Source of the DNA: Uranotaenia lowii
Lineage: Eukaryota > Arthropoda > Insecta > Diptera > Culicidae
Assembly (NCBI RefSeq): GCF_029784155.1
Contig: NW_026598578.1
Location: 57,584 to 121,583, forward strand
Reading direction: 5' to 3'
Length of the DNA stretch: 64,000 nt
In this document: in pieces, positions 36,273 to 46,357 of the stretch
Layout: each line of letters starts with the position of its first letter
How positions within the stretch are numbered: the first letter of the stretch is position 1
The notes under the pieces: model-generated
What the model was told of the DNA's origin: nothing
Seen by the model: the letters and a program-made list of their open reading frames with translations, nothing else
Database searches by the model: none
Program-made: the position numbers and the translations under genes

Positions 36273-37297
36273 TCACACGCTAGAAACTATTAAACCATTT
36301 ACGATTCAAAAATAACCATTTTTGACCTTTTCCCGGGAAATGTCATTTTATGAGTTCTCCATGAGAAGTCATAAAATGACTTCTAGGGGAGAAGTTCGAA
36401 TATGGTTATTTTTCAACCGAATGGGATACTGGACGAGAAGTTGAAAAATGGTTATTTTTCAACCTCAGCGCTATGTGGAAACAAAGCGCCATATTTTTTC
36501 TTGTGTTTAATGGGATTTTCAAATGAAAAGAAAAGAGATTTTAGATTTTTTGAAGAAATTACTTCTACTTTTAATTAAATACAACCATTTCGTTCACATT
36601 TGCGTCGCTTTTTGTGAACGAAAAAATTTCCTCGGTTGTATCAGATCCGATATCAAATAATAGTTCTTTTTAGGTCCTAAAATGGCTTCAACTTATTGTT
36701 CCCGATAGTTTCTACATATCAATTGATCTGGGGCGGCCACAATAATTGATTTTCCTAATACATAATTGCTTCCCGCATAATTGAGGATTGTTACCAAACA
36801 ATTTCCTCAATAGTCAAACGAAGATTTGATAAAGTGTAAAAAAACGTTTAGCAAACGATTATGGAAATCGTTAAATACATTCCTTGAATAGTGAAAACTA
36901 AATTGATTGTATTTTAAATATGTTGTTAGGTTATGTAACTGTTAAAAACCGTTCAGACAGTTGTATGGAAAAACTTTTCTACTAACAGTCCGGTTAAGAT
37001 CCAAAATCTGCTAATGGAAAACGTATCCCGTTCATCAAACTATATGGGAAACAGTTTTTTCTAAAAGTTCTCTTGTAACGTAATGTTTACAGTAACAGTT
37101 TTGAACGGGTCTGACACATCGTTCTTCCAACGTTATGCAGACTTCTCTCCAAACCGTTTGTAACAAGGCACCCACACATGCAGATTATTTGTTTACTTTT
37201 TTCGAAATGAAAACACAAAATGTAGTTTTGAAAGCAATAATTTCAATTTATTTCTTCGTTTCACAATTTCACAGTCTCACTTTTCTCCCCTTCCATA

Positions 37298-37435
37298 TTA
37301 TCTTGCTCCTGGAACGGCTATTGGAAATGTAGGGCCGTTTAATTCGCTTCCGGAAGAGAAAGTTGGTGGTAGTGGCCCCATGATTCCTTCGCCTAAAGTT
37401 GAATATTCTGCGGGAGTTGTAAAACAGCAACTGGT
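37298..37435 (-). pseudogene. Captured-looking terminal coding exon inside E2a
   Basis: On the minus strand a splice-acceptor-like TTTTTTACTAG ends at 37436. An open frame of 45 codons follows to TAA at 37300-37298, with protein-like composition (it includes EYSTLGEGIMGPLPPTFSSG), and an AATAAA lies downstream at 37252-37247. The frame has no ATG of its own, so an upstream exon is needed; no clean donor is obvious in 37436-37540. I do not recognise the protein. It looks like the 3' end of a host gene carried by the transposon, antisense to it. The same exon is at 51638-51775 in E2b. Confidence 0.4.
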
Positions 37436-37954
37436 CTAGTAAAAAACACCGAGAAAGGATCAGCTGGATGGATTTGATGGTTTTTGTTGCGGAAATTCAT
37501 AGTTTCCCCCAGACAGCAGATTAAAATTTTTGCAGCCGCCATTTCATGTGAAGTCGATGACTACCTGAAAATGAAAAACGGTGGAAAAAACTAAAAGCAA
37601 TAACAATGTATTAAACTTACGTGATGCGTTTTATAAATGTTGCGCAGGTTTATTTTTTGAATTGCGATTATCTAAACGCGCGAAACCGGACGGCTGGAGG
37701 AACGTAACTCGATTCCGAAGCAAAAAATTGTTGACGGTTCGGTTCAGTGGTGCCAACCATACCGATACACTTAGAAATACATAAATATTTGTTAAAAAAA
37801 TATTTTTTAAGTGTTTGATAATTTCTCTGAGAGTAATATTCAGGTTCAATTAAACAAAACTTCGGATATTAAAATCATGTGATTCGGGTTTATAAACATA
37901 TAAGTTCTATCTCTTTCGAAAAAAGAAATATATTTTTTAAGATTTTACTCTCAA

Positions 37955-38065
37955 AAACACATGGGCTTGTGATATAGCTCATTGGCAAGTCAGGCTTCCT
38001 AAGTCGATGTCCGTATCCAGCCTAAGATTAAACATCGAACAAAGTTGTACCGGGTAAGTTTTTGA
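37955..38065 (+). repeat. tRNA-like (SINE-type) fragment inside E2a
   Basis: GATATAGCTCATTGGCAAG resembles a pol III A box as in tRNA-derived SINEs, and is followed by ACATCGAACAAAGTTGTACC. A related stretch is in H1 at about 35196-35270, and an exact copy is in E2b near 52295-52405. No convincing B box or poly(A)/tandem tail is seen, so it may be only a fragment or a shared MITE motif. Confidence 0.3.
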
Positions 38066-39802
38066 ATAACTGTCCACCTTTTGAATAACTGCAAAGTTTA
38101 AATTAAGTCGCGAATGTCATAAAAATGGTAAACGACTATAATCGAGAAAGGAAAAACATCACAAATTAGGATTTTAGAGTATCAAATAATTTTATGTTAA
38201 TTTCATTGAATAAAAATAAATAAGTAAACATGAACTATTATGCTTATAAATATTTTCATATTTCAAAACCAAGCAAAAAGGGGCCCCTAAAATCAGATGT
38301 AATGTAATGACTGGAATTTGCGACTAGACTATTAAAATACTTGCTCAAATGATTTTCATGATGCATGATTGATTCTTTTAAACTGTTGTTTTGTAATAAT
38401 TAAATAAAATGTAGAATAACGTGCATTTTCTAGGAAGGATATTTTCCATATTTTCATAAATGTGTACGAATTTTGTGCGAAATCATCTGGCATCTCTGAT
38501 CGGCGTTTCGTTCATTTTTGACGTAAATATGGCAGAAGAAATGGACGATATGGGTTACGATTAGAGATCATTTTGACGATTATAGAAATATAGAAGGAAA
38601 TCGTTATTACCATTCTTTCACCTTTCTAGATACCATCACTTTTTCACGTGAACGTTCATATTTTGTTTTTATCGTTCTCGAGGTAAAGTTTTATAGAACA
38701 GCTACGTTTACAGAGACAATCACTGTTTCTGAAGCCGTGGATGTATAGTATGGACTGTTTCAGATATAGTTTTTTAGTATGCGGGTTCCTTTCAGTTTTG
38801 TAGTGACGAACTGAAGCTTGAAACTAAGATAACTGAATTGGTTGTTGTCGAAGCTGGATAATTGATTTGCTGTCTTTGGGCTGAATCATTTTTTTTTTCA
38901 CAATTTTCTTTGTCCTATAATCTGTTTTACAGTTTGACTTTCTTTTCAGCACTAGCAGTTTTGAACGTTTCAATAAAGGTTTCCAATGATTTACTTTCTG
39001 CGGAACCTGACCGATCAATAAATGTGGCTCTAGTTTTGCTGCAGACGCAACTTTCTGGGGGAGGGAGGACTGGGGGTTTGGGGTGGAGATGGGTTAGAGG
39101 TTTTTGGAGGTTGGGCTGATGGGGAAATTGCACATAGCTCGTCATGCTTGGTGATTTTAATCTGTGATTTTCCTTCATACCACGCCTACAGGAACGTTCA
39201 AAGTTTCGCGTTGATGGTTTTCGACCATTTTCTCGGGAACGTCTTTAATCCAATCTCCATCTGAGACTGTCCACTTGACTAGGCCTGATCCACATGAACT
39301 CTGCTAGCACCGTGTTTAGCCCAATTGCTGGCTTATCTAACGCCTCACCGTTTCCCACTAGCAGCATCCTCGATGAAAACTCGCATCTCACAGGTTACCG
39401 GATCTGCCAGAGGCTCTGATTAGCAAAAAAAACTCGCCTTAAAAATCGGACTCTTTTGTTCCCAACCGATCAAATGTGAAGGCAAGTCTGGATATGCTAA
39501 AAAAATTTAAATCACAAATTCAAGACTCAGAATTTACAATTATTTACCAACCTTCGAACCTAGGAAGTCGATTGTTTTCGCCAATGATAAACCGGATGTA
39601 GCTTTTTCATCCGGGCCTTCTCCGCTGTCATTCGGGTTTTCATTATGTACGAATGAAAAGATATCACATCCGGATGAATATTCTCGACACTCTTTTGCCG
39701 GAACAACTACCGGGAGCGTCATTCTAGGCTTCTTCACCTTCCGGGTAGTGCGGGGACTGGTTACGATGCTTTTATTTTTATTCTGTGACTTCGACGATGA
39801 AC

Positions 39803-41659
39803 CAACCCCCTGGCAACTTAACGTTTCCCATACTAATCGCGTGTGCCAGTTTCAGAGGTGCCAGGTGTCCTGATTTATCAGGATTTGTCCTGATTTTGAG
39901 AGACCGTCCTGATTTTTCAAAAACGTTCGAGTTGTCCTGATTTTTGAAAGTTTGTCCCTAAAATGTCCTGATTTGTCCTGATTTTCTTAAAAAATTCTTA
40001 AATATGATCGAATTTGTAGTTATACTATGATAAAATCCAAAACATAGGTTATAAAATAGATAAACCCATTTAACAGATGGTAATCTTCGATTCAGATGAT
40101 ATTTGAATAGTGTTTTTCGATATGAACTACATGCCAGCAAACAAGCTGCATACTGTTGTTGCATAAATCAAGGCGTTTACAGCACCTGTATTGCGCCTTT
40201 ATTTATGCAATTTAAGCAGAAATCCTAATTATTTTCATGAGTCAAGAGGTGTCCTGAAAAATTCTGATTTTTAACTTCGCGTTGTCCTGATTTTTGACGA
40301 AACCACCTGGCACCCTTGGCCAGTTTTTCTGGTTCTCTGGTTCTGTCAAAATCTCATTTTCACTCAACAAACATATAGAAAGGGTGGATAATGAAATGTT
40401 CGACAAATTAAGGTTTCAAAAATATTTTTTTTTATTGAAAAAAAAAAAGTTTTTAAAAACAATTATTAAGAATCACCAGCGGAAAAGGAATTGATGTTTA
40501 AAGAAAAACACGATAATATGGGCAAAAAAGTCAGCGTTTCAAATGGCTTTTATTTATGAAATACACAAGCTAATTTTAATTCAAAAATTTTTGTAATTGG
40601 TTTTTGGTTTGGTAAATTTTAAAACAACATTTTATTCATTTCTAAACAATATTAACTTTGTAAGTTTTTTTCGAAGAGATTCTTTAGAATCATTATGTTG
40701 CTTAGCGAAGGACTCCATCCGAAACTTCAAATAAAAATCAACACATAATTTCAACAACAAGTTTCGATAGTTAACTAAAGCATCCAAAATGTGTTCGGCT
40801 AATCCTCTAAAAACATCCCGTGCATCATTCGAAATCCGTGTCAGAGTTCTAATTATTATGATATCATAATAGTATGCTAAGTTTATACTTTGATGATTTT
40901 GTTCTACAATTTTTACCTCCAACTCGGTTATTCTGCACACCTTTAACACATCGGCATTAACTTCTAATCTGCCAATACAACTATAGAAAAGTTCATTTCT
41001 GCAATCTTAACATTTGATGCTACGTACTTATTTTTTTTAATTAAACTTGCCGAAATTTCACTTGTGCAAATGCAAAGCCATCACCTCAACTCGTTTCCGC
41101 TTTCATTCTCAGTGTTTACTATCTCAACATTTTTGTTAAACTAATATTTCATAACATTCAGCTGGATAAAATTTTACCGTAATAAACTTAAGGAAATAGC
41201 GGAACTATTTTAAACCGCGTTATGTTTAACGAAAGAAATTCATAACTCTATCTGGTGACGCCTTGTAACAAAAACACAACGGATTCGGATAAAAGATAAC
41301 CATTTTGTAATCTTTGCTATAAACAGAAATTTTAATAAGTTGGAACCGAGAATGGAACACAAATAGATTGAAATAAAATTACTAATTTCATTGACAACTA
41401 TTTTAAAATTTAATTATAAAGTTATTTATTTTTCTTTTTTGCACCACTTTTGATTATGTGCCCTTTTAAAATGATATTTCGTCAGTTGAATTGCATCCAA
41501 GGATGCCGAAACAAAATCAAGTGGTTTCAATGGAAAATGAACGTTGCCGCTGCTAGGGACGACCCAGGATGCCTGTAAACAAACGCGACTAGTGCGACAT
41601 CTACAATTTTTAAGACGACACAGCAAACTCGACTTAACTGTCAAGTTGCCAGGGGGTTG
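39803..41659. mobile_element. M1: 1.86-kb element with CAACCCCCTGGCAAC TIRs and 8-bp TSD, inserted in a coding exon
   Basis: Perfect inverted ends: CAACCCCCTGGCAACTT at 39803 and AAGTTGCCAGGGGGTTG to 41659. The 8-bp TSD CGATGAAC is at 39795-39802 and 41660-41667. Removing the element and one TSD restores an unbroken Ser-rich reading frame in the C1 gene remnant. An 8-bp TSD fits hAT or P superfamilies; the family is not determined. No transposase is recognisable. Minus ORFs of 105 aa (40632-40949) and 72 aa (41426-41644) lie inside; I recognise neither and do not count them as genes. Confidence 0.85.
39857..40314. mobile_element. Small MITE inside M1, GGTGCCAGGTG termini
   Basis: Left end GGTGCCAGGTGTCCTG at 39857 and right end ACCACCTGGCACC near 40302-40314 are inverted. 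The interior repeats TGTCCTGATTTT. A related element with GGGTTGCCAGGTG ends and CCCAGATTTT repeats is at 56896-57334. No TSD was fixed with certainty. Confidence 0.5.
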
Positions 41660-42538
41660 CGATGAACCGACAGAGCTTTTCCCGTAATTGTTGGAACTGG
41701 AAGCGGAGCTCTCACTTGGCGCACTGAAATAAGTTATATTCTTGTTAGTGGTCAGGTAACTGACTCAGGTTTGATACAAATTAAGGATTTTCTTTAGAAA
41801 ATATATTACCTTTTAGAAACTCCTCCTTCATGATAAGTCGATTTTCAGGTAAACTATACCAATTTTAAAAAAATAATTGAAGAACGCGTTCGGCTGCCCC
41901 ATCAATTACTTTCAAAATGGCGATTCAAACACCAAATTTTCCAACCATTTTCTGGTTATTACTCGAAAACTGCCAATATGGTTAAATTTGGAACAAGAAA
42001 AATTATTGAAAAATAACCATATTGGCAGTTTTCAAGCAAAAGCTTAAAAATGGTTATTTTTGATCCATAATTGGTTAAATAAAAATGAGCGTGCAGGCCA
42101 AACTCACGTCAAAATAGCCGAAAGGCGGATTAAAGATGCCATTTGGTTTTTAAAAATATCGTCACACATGTATGAATTTTTTTTTTTCGATCTTCAATCC
42201 AAGTCAACTTTCTGAATTTTACTGTTTTTGATATTTTTTTGTGAGAATAATCACGGCATGGTTTATTACACGATGTTTATCGTATGAATACATCAATTTA
42301 TATGAACTTATCTAATTCAAAACGATTATGAATAAAAAAAATTACAACATCTGAGGTAAGTATAAATTCAAAAGATCAGTCCAACATGGCACCACTGGCT
42401 AGTCTGACAGAATCAATGAGTGCGCTCCTTTGTTGGTGTTGATTTTTTGCAGTTTTCTCGGCGAGGATTGTCGTAGGCGATTACGGTAAACTGCTTCAGG
42501 AAAAACCTGTTTAGCTAACCCGGTGTGTAGCGGAAAAC

Positions 42539-42721
42539 ATGATGGGTGACGGAAAATCCAGTAAGTAATAATTCGTACCAATATTCTATATTTCAAATGA
42601 TTACCATTTGCGAATAATTTCAGTTTCCCTGCATAATCATCACCCGGGCGACGATGGCTTCCTGGGAAACAGTTGCGTTGGAGCTACGATAATTACTTTC
42701 GCTTTACTCATGGCCGGGTAG
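42539..42721 (+). CDS. Small two-exon gene carried by E1b (39 aa, unknown function)
   Basis: Exon 1 is 42539-42560, with two in-frame ATGs, MMGDGKS. A GTAAGT donor and TTTCAG acceptor bound a 63-bp intron (42561-42623). Exon 2 is 42624-42721 and ends in TAG. The joined frame gives 39 aa with a hydrophobic C-terminal stretch (VGATIITFALLMAG), so it could be a small tail-anchored membrane protein. AATAAA signals follow at 42800-42805 and 42816-42821, and a leader-like sequence precedes it. It is antisense to the transposon. Small-intron architecture with both splice consensuses and poly(A) signals suggests a captured host gene rather than transposon machinery. The protein is not recognised and expression is unknown. 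Confidence 0.5.
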
Positions 42722-43539
42722 AATCTTCGTGAGTGACTCCTCCAAGAATCATCAAACCCGGTTTCATAATCTCATCTTACTTTACAAGTGTGGAAATCCA
42801 ATAAAAATTATGTGAAATAAAACTGGTTAAATAAACATCAAACATCCGAAAATTCTCAACACGTCTTTCTATGTGTGTGTGAGCGCCATTAACGTACGGT
42901 TCTGGGTAGTGTCGAACGAATGCTATTATTAATCGTTTGGGTTACTGTTTAGGAAAAATATTACTTTAAGAAAAACTGTAGTAGTTACAGTTTGACTGAC
43001 TGAATATGTTTTCCATGATCGGTTTTTAGATGTTATCACAACTGTTAGTAGAACAGTTCTTCCATATAAATGTTTTAACCGTTTTTAACAGTTACATAAC
43101 CTAACGACATATTAAAAATACAGTCAATTCAAAACTCACGATAAAAGCAATGTATTTTACAATTTCCATAATCGTTTGTTTAACATTTTATATACGCTTC
43201 ATCAAACCGTTTAGGACTGTTTTGGAAAACGTTTGGTTACAATCCTGGTTTATGCGGGCAGTCAGTCAAACTGTAACTACTACAGTTTTTCTTAAAGTAA
43301 TATTTTTCCTAAACAGTAACCCAAACGATTAATAATAGCATTCGTTCGACACTACCCAGAACCGTACGTTAATGGCGCTCACACACACATAGAAAGACGT
43401 GTTGAGAATTTTCGGATGTTTGATGTTTATTTAACCAGTTTTATTTCACATAATTTTTATTGGATTTCCACACTTGTAAAGTAAGATGAGATTATGAAAC
43501 CGGGTTTGATGATTCTTGGAGGAGTCACTCACGAAGATT

Positions 43540-43722
43540 CTACCCGGCCATGAGTAAAGCGAAAGTAATTATCGTAGCTCCAACGCAACTGTTTCCCAGG
43601 AAGCCATCGTCGCCCGGGTGATGATTATGCAGGGAAACTGAAATTATTCGCAAATGGTAATCATTTGAAATATAGAATATTGGTACGAATTATTACTTAC
43701 TGGATTTTCCGTCACCCATCAT
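43540..43722 (-). CDS. Same small two-exon gene, copy in E1a
   Basis: Mirror copy of the 39-aa gene: exon 1 43722-43701, intron 43700-43638, exon 2 43637-43540. Splice sites and frame are preserved as in the E1b copy. Because E1a and E1b are near-identical, preservation may only reflect their youth and is not proof of selection. Confidence 0.5.
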
Positions 43723-44490
43723 GTTTTCCGCTACACACCGGGTTAGCTAAACAGGTTTTTCCTGAAGCAGTTTACCGTAATCGCCTACGACAATCCTCGC
43801 CGAGAAAACTGCAAAAAATCAACACCAACAAAGGAGCGCACTCATTGATTCTGTCAGACTAGCCAGTGGTGCCATGTTGGACTGATCTTTTGAATTTATA
43901 CTTACCTCAGATGTTGTAATTTTTTTTATTCATAATCGTTTTGAATTAGATAAGTTCATATAAATTGATGTATTCATACGATAAACATCGTGTAATAAAC
44001 CATGCCGTGATTATTCTCACAAAAAAATATCAAAAACAGTAAAATTCAGAAAGTTGACTTGGATTGAAGATCGAAAAAAAAAATTCATACATGTGTGACG
44101 ATATTTTTAAAAACCAAATGGCATCTTTAATCCGCCTTTCGGCTATTTTGACGTGAGTTTGGCCTGAGGCATGGACGCTATGGGTAACGGTTCGTTATCA
44201 TTTTTACGATTATTGATAAAATTGAAGTTAATCGTGCATACTATTTCATCACCTTTTCAGATACAATCACCTTTTCAAATAAACGTTCATGTTTCGTTCC
44301 TATCGTTGTCTCAATAAAGTTTAATATCATAACTACTTTTACAGAAACAATCACTATTTCTAAAAAAGTTGATGTATTGTATAGATTATTTGAGATACTG
44401 TTTTTTGGTATGCGGGATGTGCTGAATAAACTCCCAAATGCATCACTTTTTACCCGGGGCGACTTTAATTTGTTTCACTCGCCAGACTAA

Positions 44491-45519
44491 GGCCGATGAC
44501 ATAGTGAATGCGATGCGATGCGATGCGAATTGTTACGGAAAAGCGAATTAGCGAAATACAAAGCGAATTGCGATCTATGACATAGTGACCGCTTTTGATC
44601 GCAAATCCGTTTCATGATTTTCACGCTCATTTTTTGTAATCTTTTTCGATTTTTTAAAAACTATTTTACGGTTTGCCTCAGAAAGCATATTTTTTTACTT
44701 ATCATAATGATTTAGGTTACGAGTTGGAGGAGTTAGGTAAGAAGTATAGTACGATTTCAATATGGTGGTTTGAAGGCAGCAGGCAGCTGAAGTCGGAGTA
44801 CAATGGCAGAAACTGCTGGCGAGCACCACAACAGAATTTCCACCATTGCAAAAAAAAGCGGGAAGAATGTTTGCCTGAGGGCCTCGTCAGATTTGATGAT
44901 CGAAGCGGCTCGCTAGACTCACGTTGATCTCGCTGACAGCTAGAGTAATTGCGCCTTTTCCTATGCGCCAGGAACTGTTGGTCACCACTACCGCTGCCAG
45001 GAAGAGGTGCAGAAAAAAACGTTTCCTCAGCGCCGGAAGGAGATGGCTATTTTCCAGGGATGTTAGGAGCTGCTGGTCGAGCCTCAAAAACCGAACCATG
45101 AACACTGCAGGGAACATGTGCAGAAATCATATTGTCCCCGTTTCATCAATTCCGCTGATGGTGACGATTTTATTGGCCTGGCAAAACCGGTTTATTTTCA
45201 CTGACACAACAGAAATTATCTAAAATGAAAAATGATTTGAAAACAAAACTTTTCAAAAGTTTTAATTTTTCTTATTTAAACTTACGAGTAAATCAAAAGA
45301 ATTTAATTGACCACGGTGATTGAAATTTTCTTAGCGTGTAAAGCGATTGCAAAGCGGCGAACCAAACACAAATCAGGTTCGTCGCGTCTGATCGCAAATT
45401 CGCATTGGTTTCACTATGTCAGGTTTACGCGATTCACATACATTTCCATTAAATGTGGTTCACCGCATTGATTCGCATTCGCCGGTTCGCATCGCATCGC
45501 ATTCACTATGTCATCGGCC
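44491..45519. mobile_element. P1: PIF/Harbinger-like non-autonomous element (TSD TAA)
   Basis: Inverted ends of more than 30 bp: GGCCGATGACATAGTGAATG at 44491 and its reverse complement ending at 45519, followed by GCGATGCGATGCGA subterminal repeats. TAA flanks both sides (44488-44490, 45520-45522), the 3-bp target typical of PIF/Harbinger. It is 1029 bp long. It holds ORFs of 84 aa (44673-44927) and 99 aa (44924-45223) on plus, neither recognisable nor transposase-like, and a minus ORF of 76 aa. It lies in the BEL-A 5' leader close to the primer-binding site. Confidence 0.85.
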
Positions 45520-45603
45520 TAAGCCGGCCAACACAAAAAGATCTTCTTCACGAGCCGTTCACACACAAAGGGTTCACAAATAGAACGCGCATAAACTCCA
45601 CGG

Positions 45604-45627
45604 GGTTATCCGGTCGCTAAGGACCAA
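45604..45627 (-). promoter_or_regulatory. BEL-A primer-binding site region
   Basis: Reading minus from the inner edge of the right LTR, the sequence begins TTGGTCCTTAGCGACCGGAT, starting one base in with TGG, as retroelement primer-binding sites do. This fixes the minus orientation of BEL-A. The tRNA species is not assigned. Confidence 0.6.
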
Positions 45628-45958
45628 TGTTGAGGCCAATCCTCCGAAAGTTAACTTGTCCGGTTAAACTACGGAAGTTTCCCTTGCGTTCGATGTTCGG
45701 ACGGTTAAAAATACACGGCTCTTGAACGATTCGGTGATAAAGTCACGGGGAACAATTTATTCTTAACTCTAACACTCGACGATAAGACAATAGACCGCAG
45801 TGGACTGTATAATTATCAAAAAACAATACGACTGACTGACCCGGGTGACTAATTGGTTCTAACCCTTTCGCTATTACATGGCTATCGGCAGCTCGCAGTT
45901 GTCGATCCAAACCGATTAGCTCTCGGTCAATTTTATACCTATATGGTACACACGCACT
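45628..45958 (-). repeat. BEL-A right LTR (5' LTR), first part
   Basis: First 331 bp on plus of the right LTR, starting TGTTGAGGCC. It is broken after CGCACT by BEL-B; CACT at 45955-45958 is the left BEL-B target duplication. The rest of the LTR is at 54516-54630. Confidence 0.95.
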
Positions 45959-46312
45959 TGTTGCGGCCACAGATACATCTGTCGACCCCTCGGTTTCACA
46001 CGTCACGTCCTAGGGAAGAGGGAAGCTGTCAACCATAAGTGAACGAAGCTAGAAGATAGTTAAAACAAAATACAAATTAAAAGGGGGCAATTCTAAAAAC
46101 GTGTTGGAAGTGAAAGCTAGGTGGAATTCAGGCAGAATAATTTACATTTATTACTTTACTTTATTACTTTAAACACTAAATCGTAAGTCTGAATTCAATT
46201 ATTACTTAAAACCAGTTTCTAAAATATAATATTTAGCTTTTAGCTGTTTATACTGCTGAAGAGGAAGTGTTTTAAAATTTACATAACCTCGTCACGAAGA
46301 TTAACCGTGACA
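45959..46312 (+). repeat. BEL-B 5' LTR
   Basis: 354 bp, TGTTGCGGCC...ACCGTGACA, with TG...CA ends. It is followed by AACTAAAAGGATTTATTAG, where a primer-binding site would lie but is not clear to me. Confidence 0.95.
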
Positions 46313-46357
46313 AACTAAAAGGATTTATTAGATTCGGTTGATTCTGTCTGGATAAAA

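Larger units (their letters stand above)
36772..38785 (+). mobile_element. E2a: 2014-bp CCCGCATA-ended transposon inserted in C1 (TSD TT)
   Basis: Starts CCCGCATAATTGAGG and ends TTAGTATGCGGG, flanked by TT (36770-36771, 38786-38787). By aligned comparison of the printed sequence it appears base-for-base identical to E2b at 51112-53125, offset exactly 14340 with no indels. Its terminal 250 bp on each side are homologous to E1 but diverged. No transposase is visible. It carries a gene-like exon on minus (37298-37435). Confidence 0.9.
38927..41723 (-). pseudogene. Degenerate multi-exon gene remnant carried in C1
   Basis: Read on minus, an acceptor TTATTTCAG ends at 41724. It is followed by a Ser-rich then basic open frame, 41723-41660 joined across M1 to 39802-39543, with motifs such as KKPRMTLPVVVPAKECREYS. 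A possible donor after SLAKTIDFLGSK leads to an acceptor TTTTTTTAG near 39488. The next open stretch includes YPDLPSHLIGWEQKSPIFK, then a TAA, then in the same frame EPLADPVTCEMRVFIEDAAS before a GTGAGG donor-like site. Further open stretches follow (LVKWTVSDGDWIKDVPEKM around 39280-39210, and a Pro-rich one at 39178-38927). This looks like a spliced gene now broken by a stop and by M1. I do not recognise the protein, and the exon joins are inferred. Confidence 0.45.
36276..42093. mobile_element. C1: non-autonomous element with CACGCT termini, carrying gene-like exons
   Basis: Inserted in E1b with CA at 36274-36275 and 42094-42095; the intact E1a sequence (44155-44172, revcomp CCATGCCTCAGGCC) gives the empty site. 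Its ends are CACGCT and AGCGTG. Subterminal copies of AAAATAACCATTTTT occur in both orientations at both ends (36311, 36404, 36446 and about 41985-42055). A hairpin lies at about 36342-36385. Without E2a and M1 it is about 1.94 kb. No transposase is seen. On the minus strand it carries a degenerate multi-exon coding region (38927-41723). Superfamily not assigned. Confidence 0.75.
33408..43258 (-). mobile_element. E1b: second E1 copy, reversed and inserted inside E1a (TSD CA)
   Basis: Bounded by CCCGCATACC at 33408 and TTTATGCGGG at 43258, with CA duplicated (33406-33407, 43259-43260). The empty site is proven internally: the E1b copy of the same region reads ATATTCAGTCAGTC with no break. E1b itself is 33408-33659 plus 42096-43258, 1415 bp. 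It matches E1a except for one T-run that differs by a base (11 T near 42178 against 10 A near 44074) among the positions compared. It was later split by C1 (TSD CA) and then by H1 beside C1. Confidence 0.88.
42096..44166. repeat. Large inverted repeat made by E1b and E1a
   Basis: Arms 42096-43002 and 43259-44166 are reverse complements with a 256-bp spacer (43003-43258). The pair is not one palindromic element but two E1 copies in opposite orientation: the spacer is the 5' end of E1b, and the matching 5' end of E1a lies far left at 33150-33407. The arms differ by one base in a T/A run. Confidence 0.9.
33150..44416 (+). mobile_element. E1a: non-autonomous DNA transposon, CCCGCATA termini, 2-bp TSD AT
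   Basis: Starts CCCGCATAAACCAGG at 33150 and ends TATGCGGG at 44416, with AT on both sides (33148-33149, 44417-44418). It was split by E1b, so its own sequence is 33150-33407 plus 43261-44416, 1414 bp. No transposase is visible. It carries an antisense two-exon small gene (43540-43722, minus). Its ends are homologous to E2 but diverged, so E1 and E2 are one family. The 2-bp TSDs are AT, CA and TT at different copies, so the target is not the TA of Tc1/mariner. The superfamily is not assigned; ISL2EU is one known group with 2-bp TSDs. Confidence 0.88.

Noticed and set aside
40632..40949. 105-aa minus ORF in M1 as a transposase fragment
   Set aside because: No family motif seen; left unassigned rather than given a function.
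42096..44166. A single large palindromic fold-back transposon
   Set aside because: Termini and CA/AT duplications show two E1 copies in opposite orientation, one inserted in the other, with the missing end of E1a at 33150-33407.
33150..44416. Simple inversion between 33408 and 43258
   Set aside because: Nested insertion explains every join with exact 2-bp duplications and gives two elements of 1414 and 1415 bp; an inversion leaves duplicated ends unexplained.
44673..45223. P1 ORFs of 84 and 99 aa as a Harbinger transposase or MADF protein
   Set aside because: No recognisable motifs and no catalytic residues; the element is only 1029 bp and looks non-autonomous.
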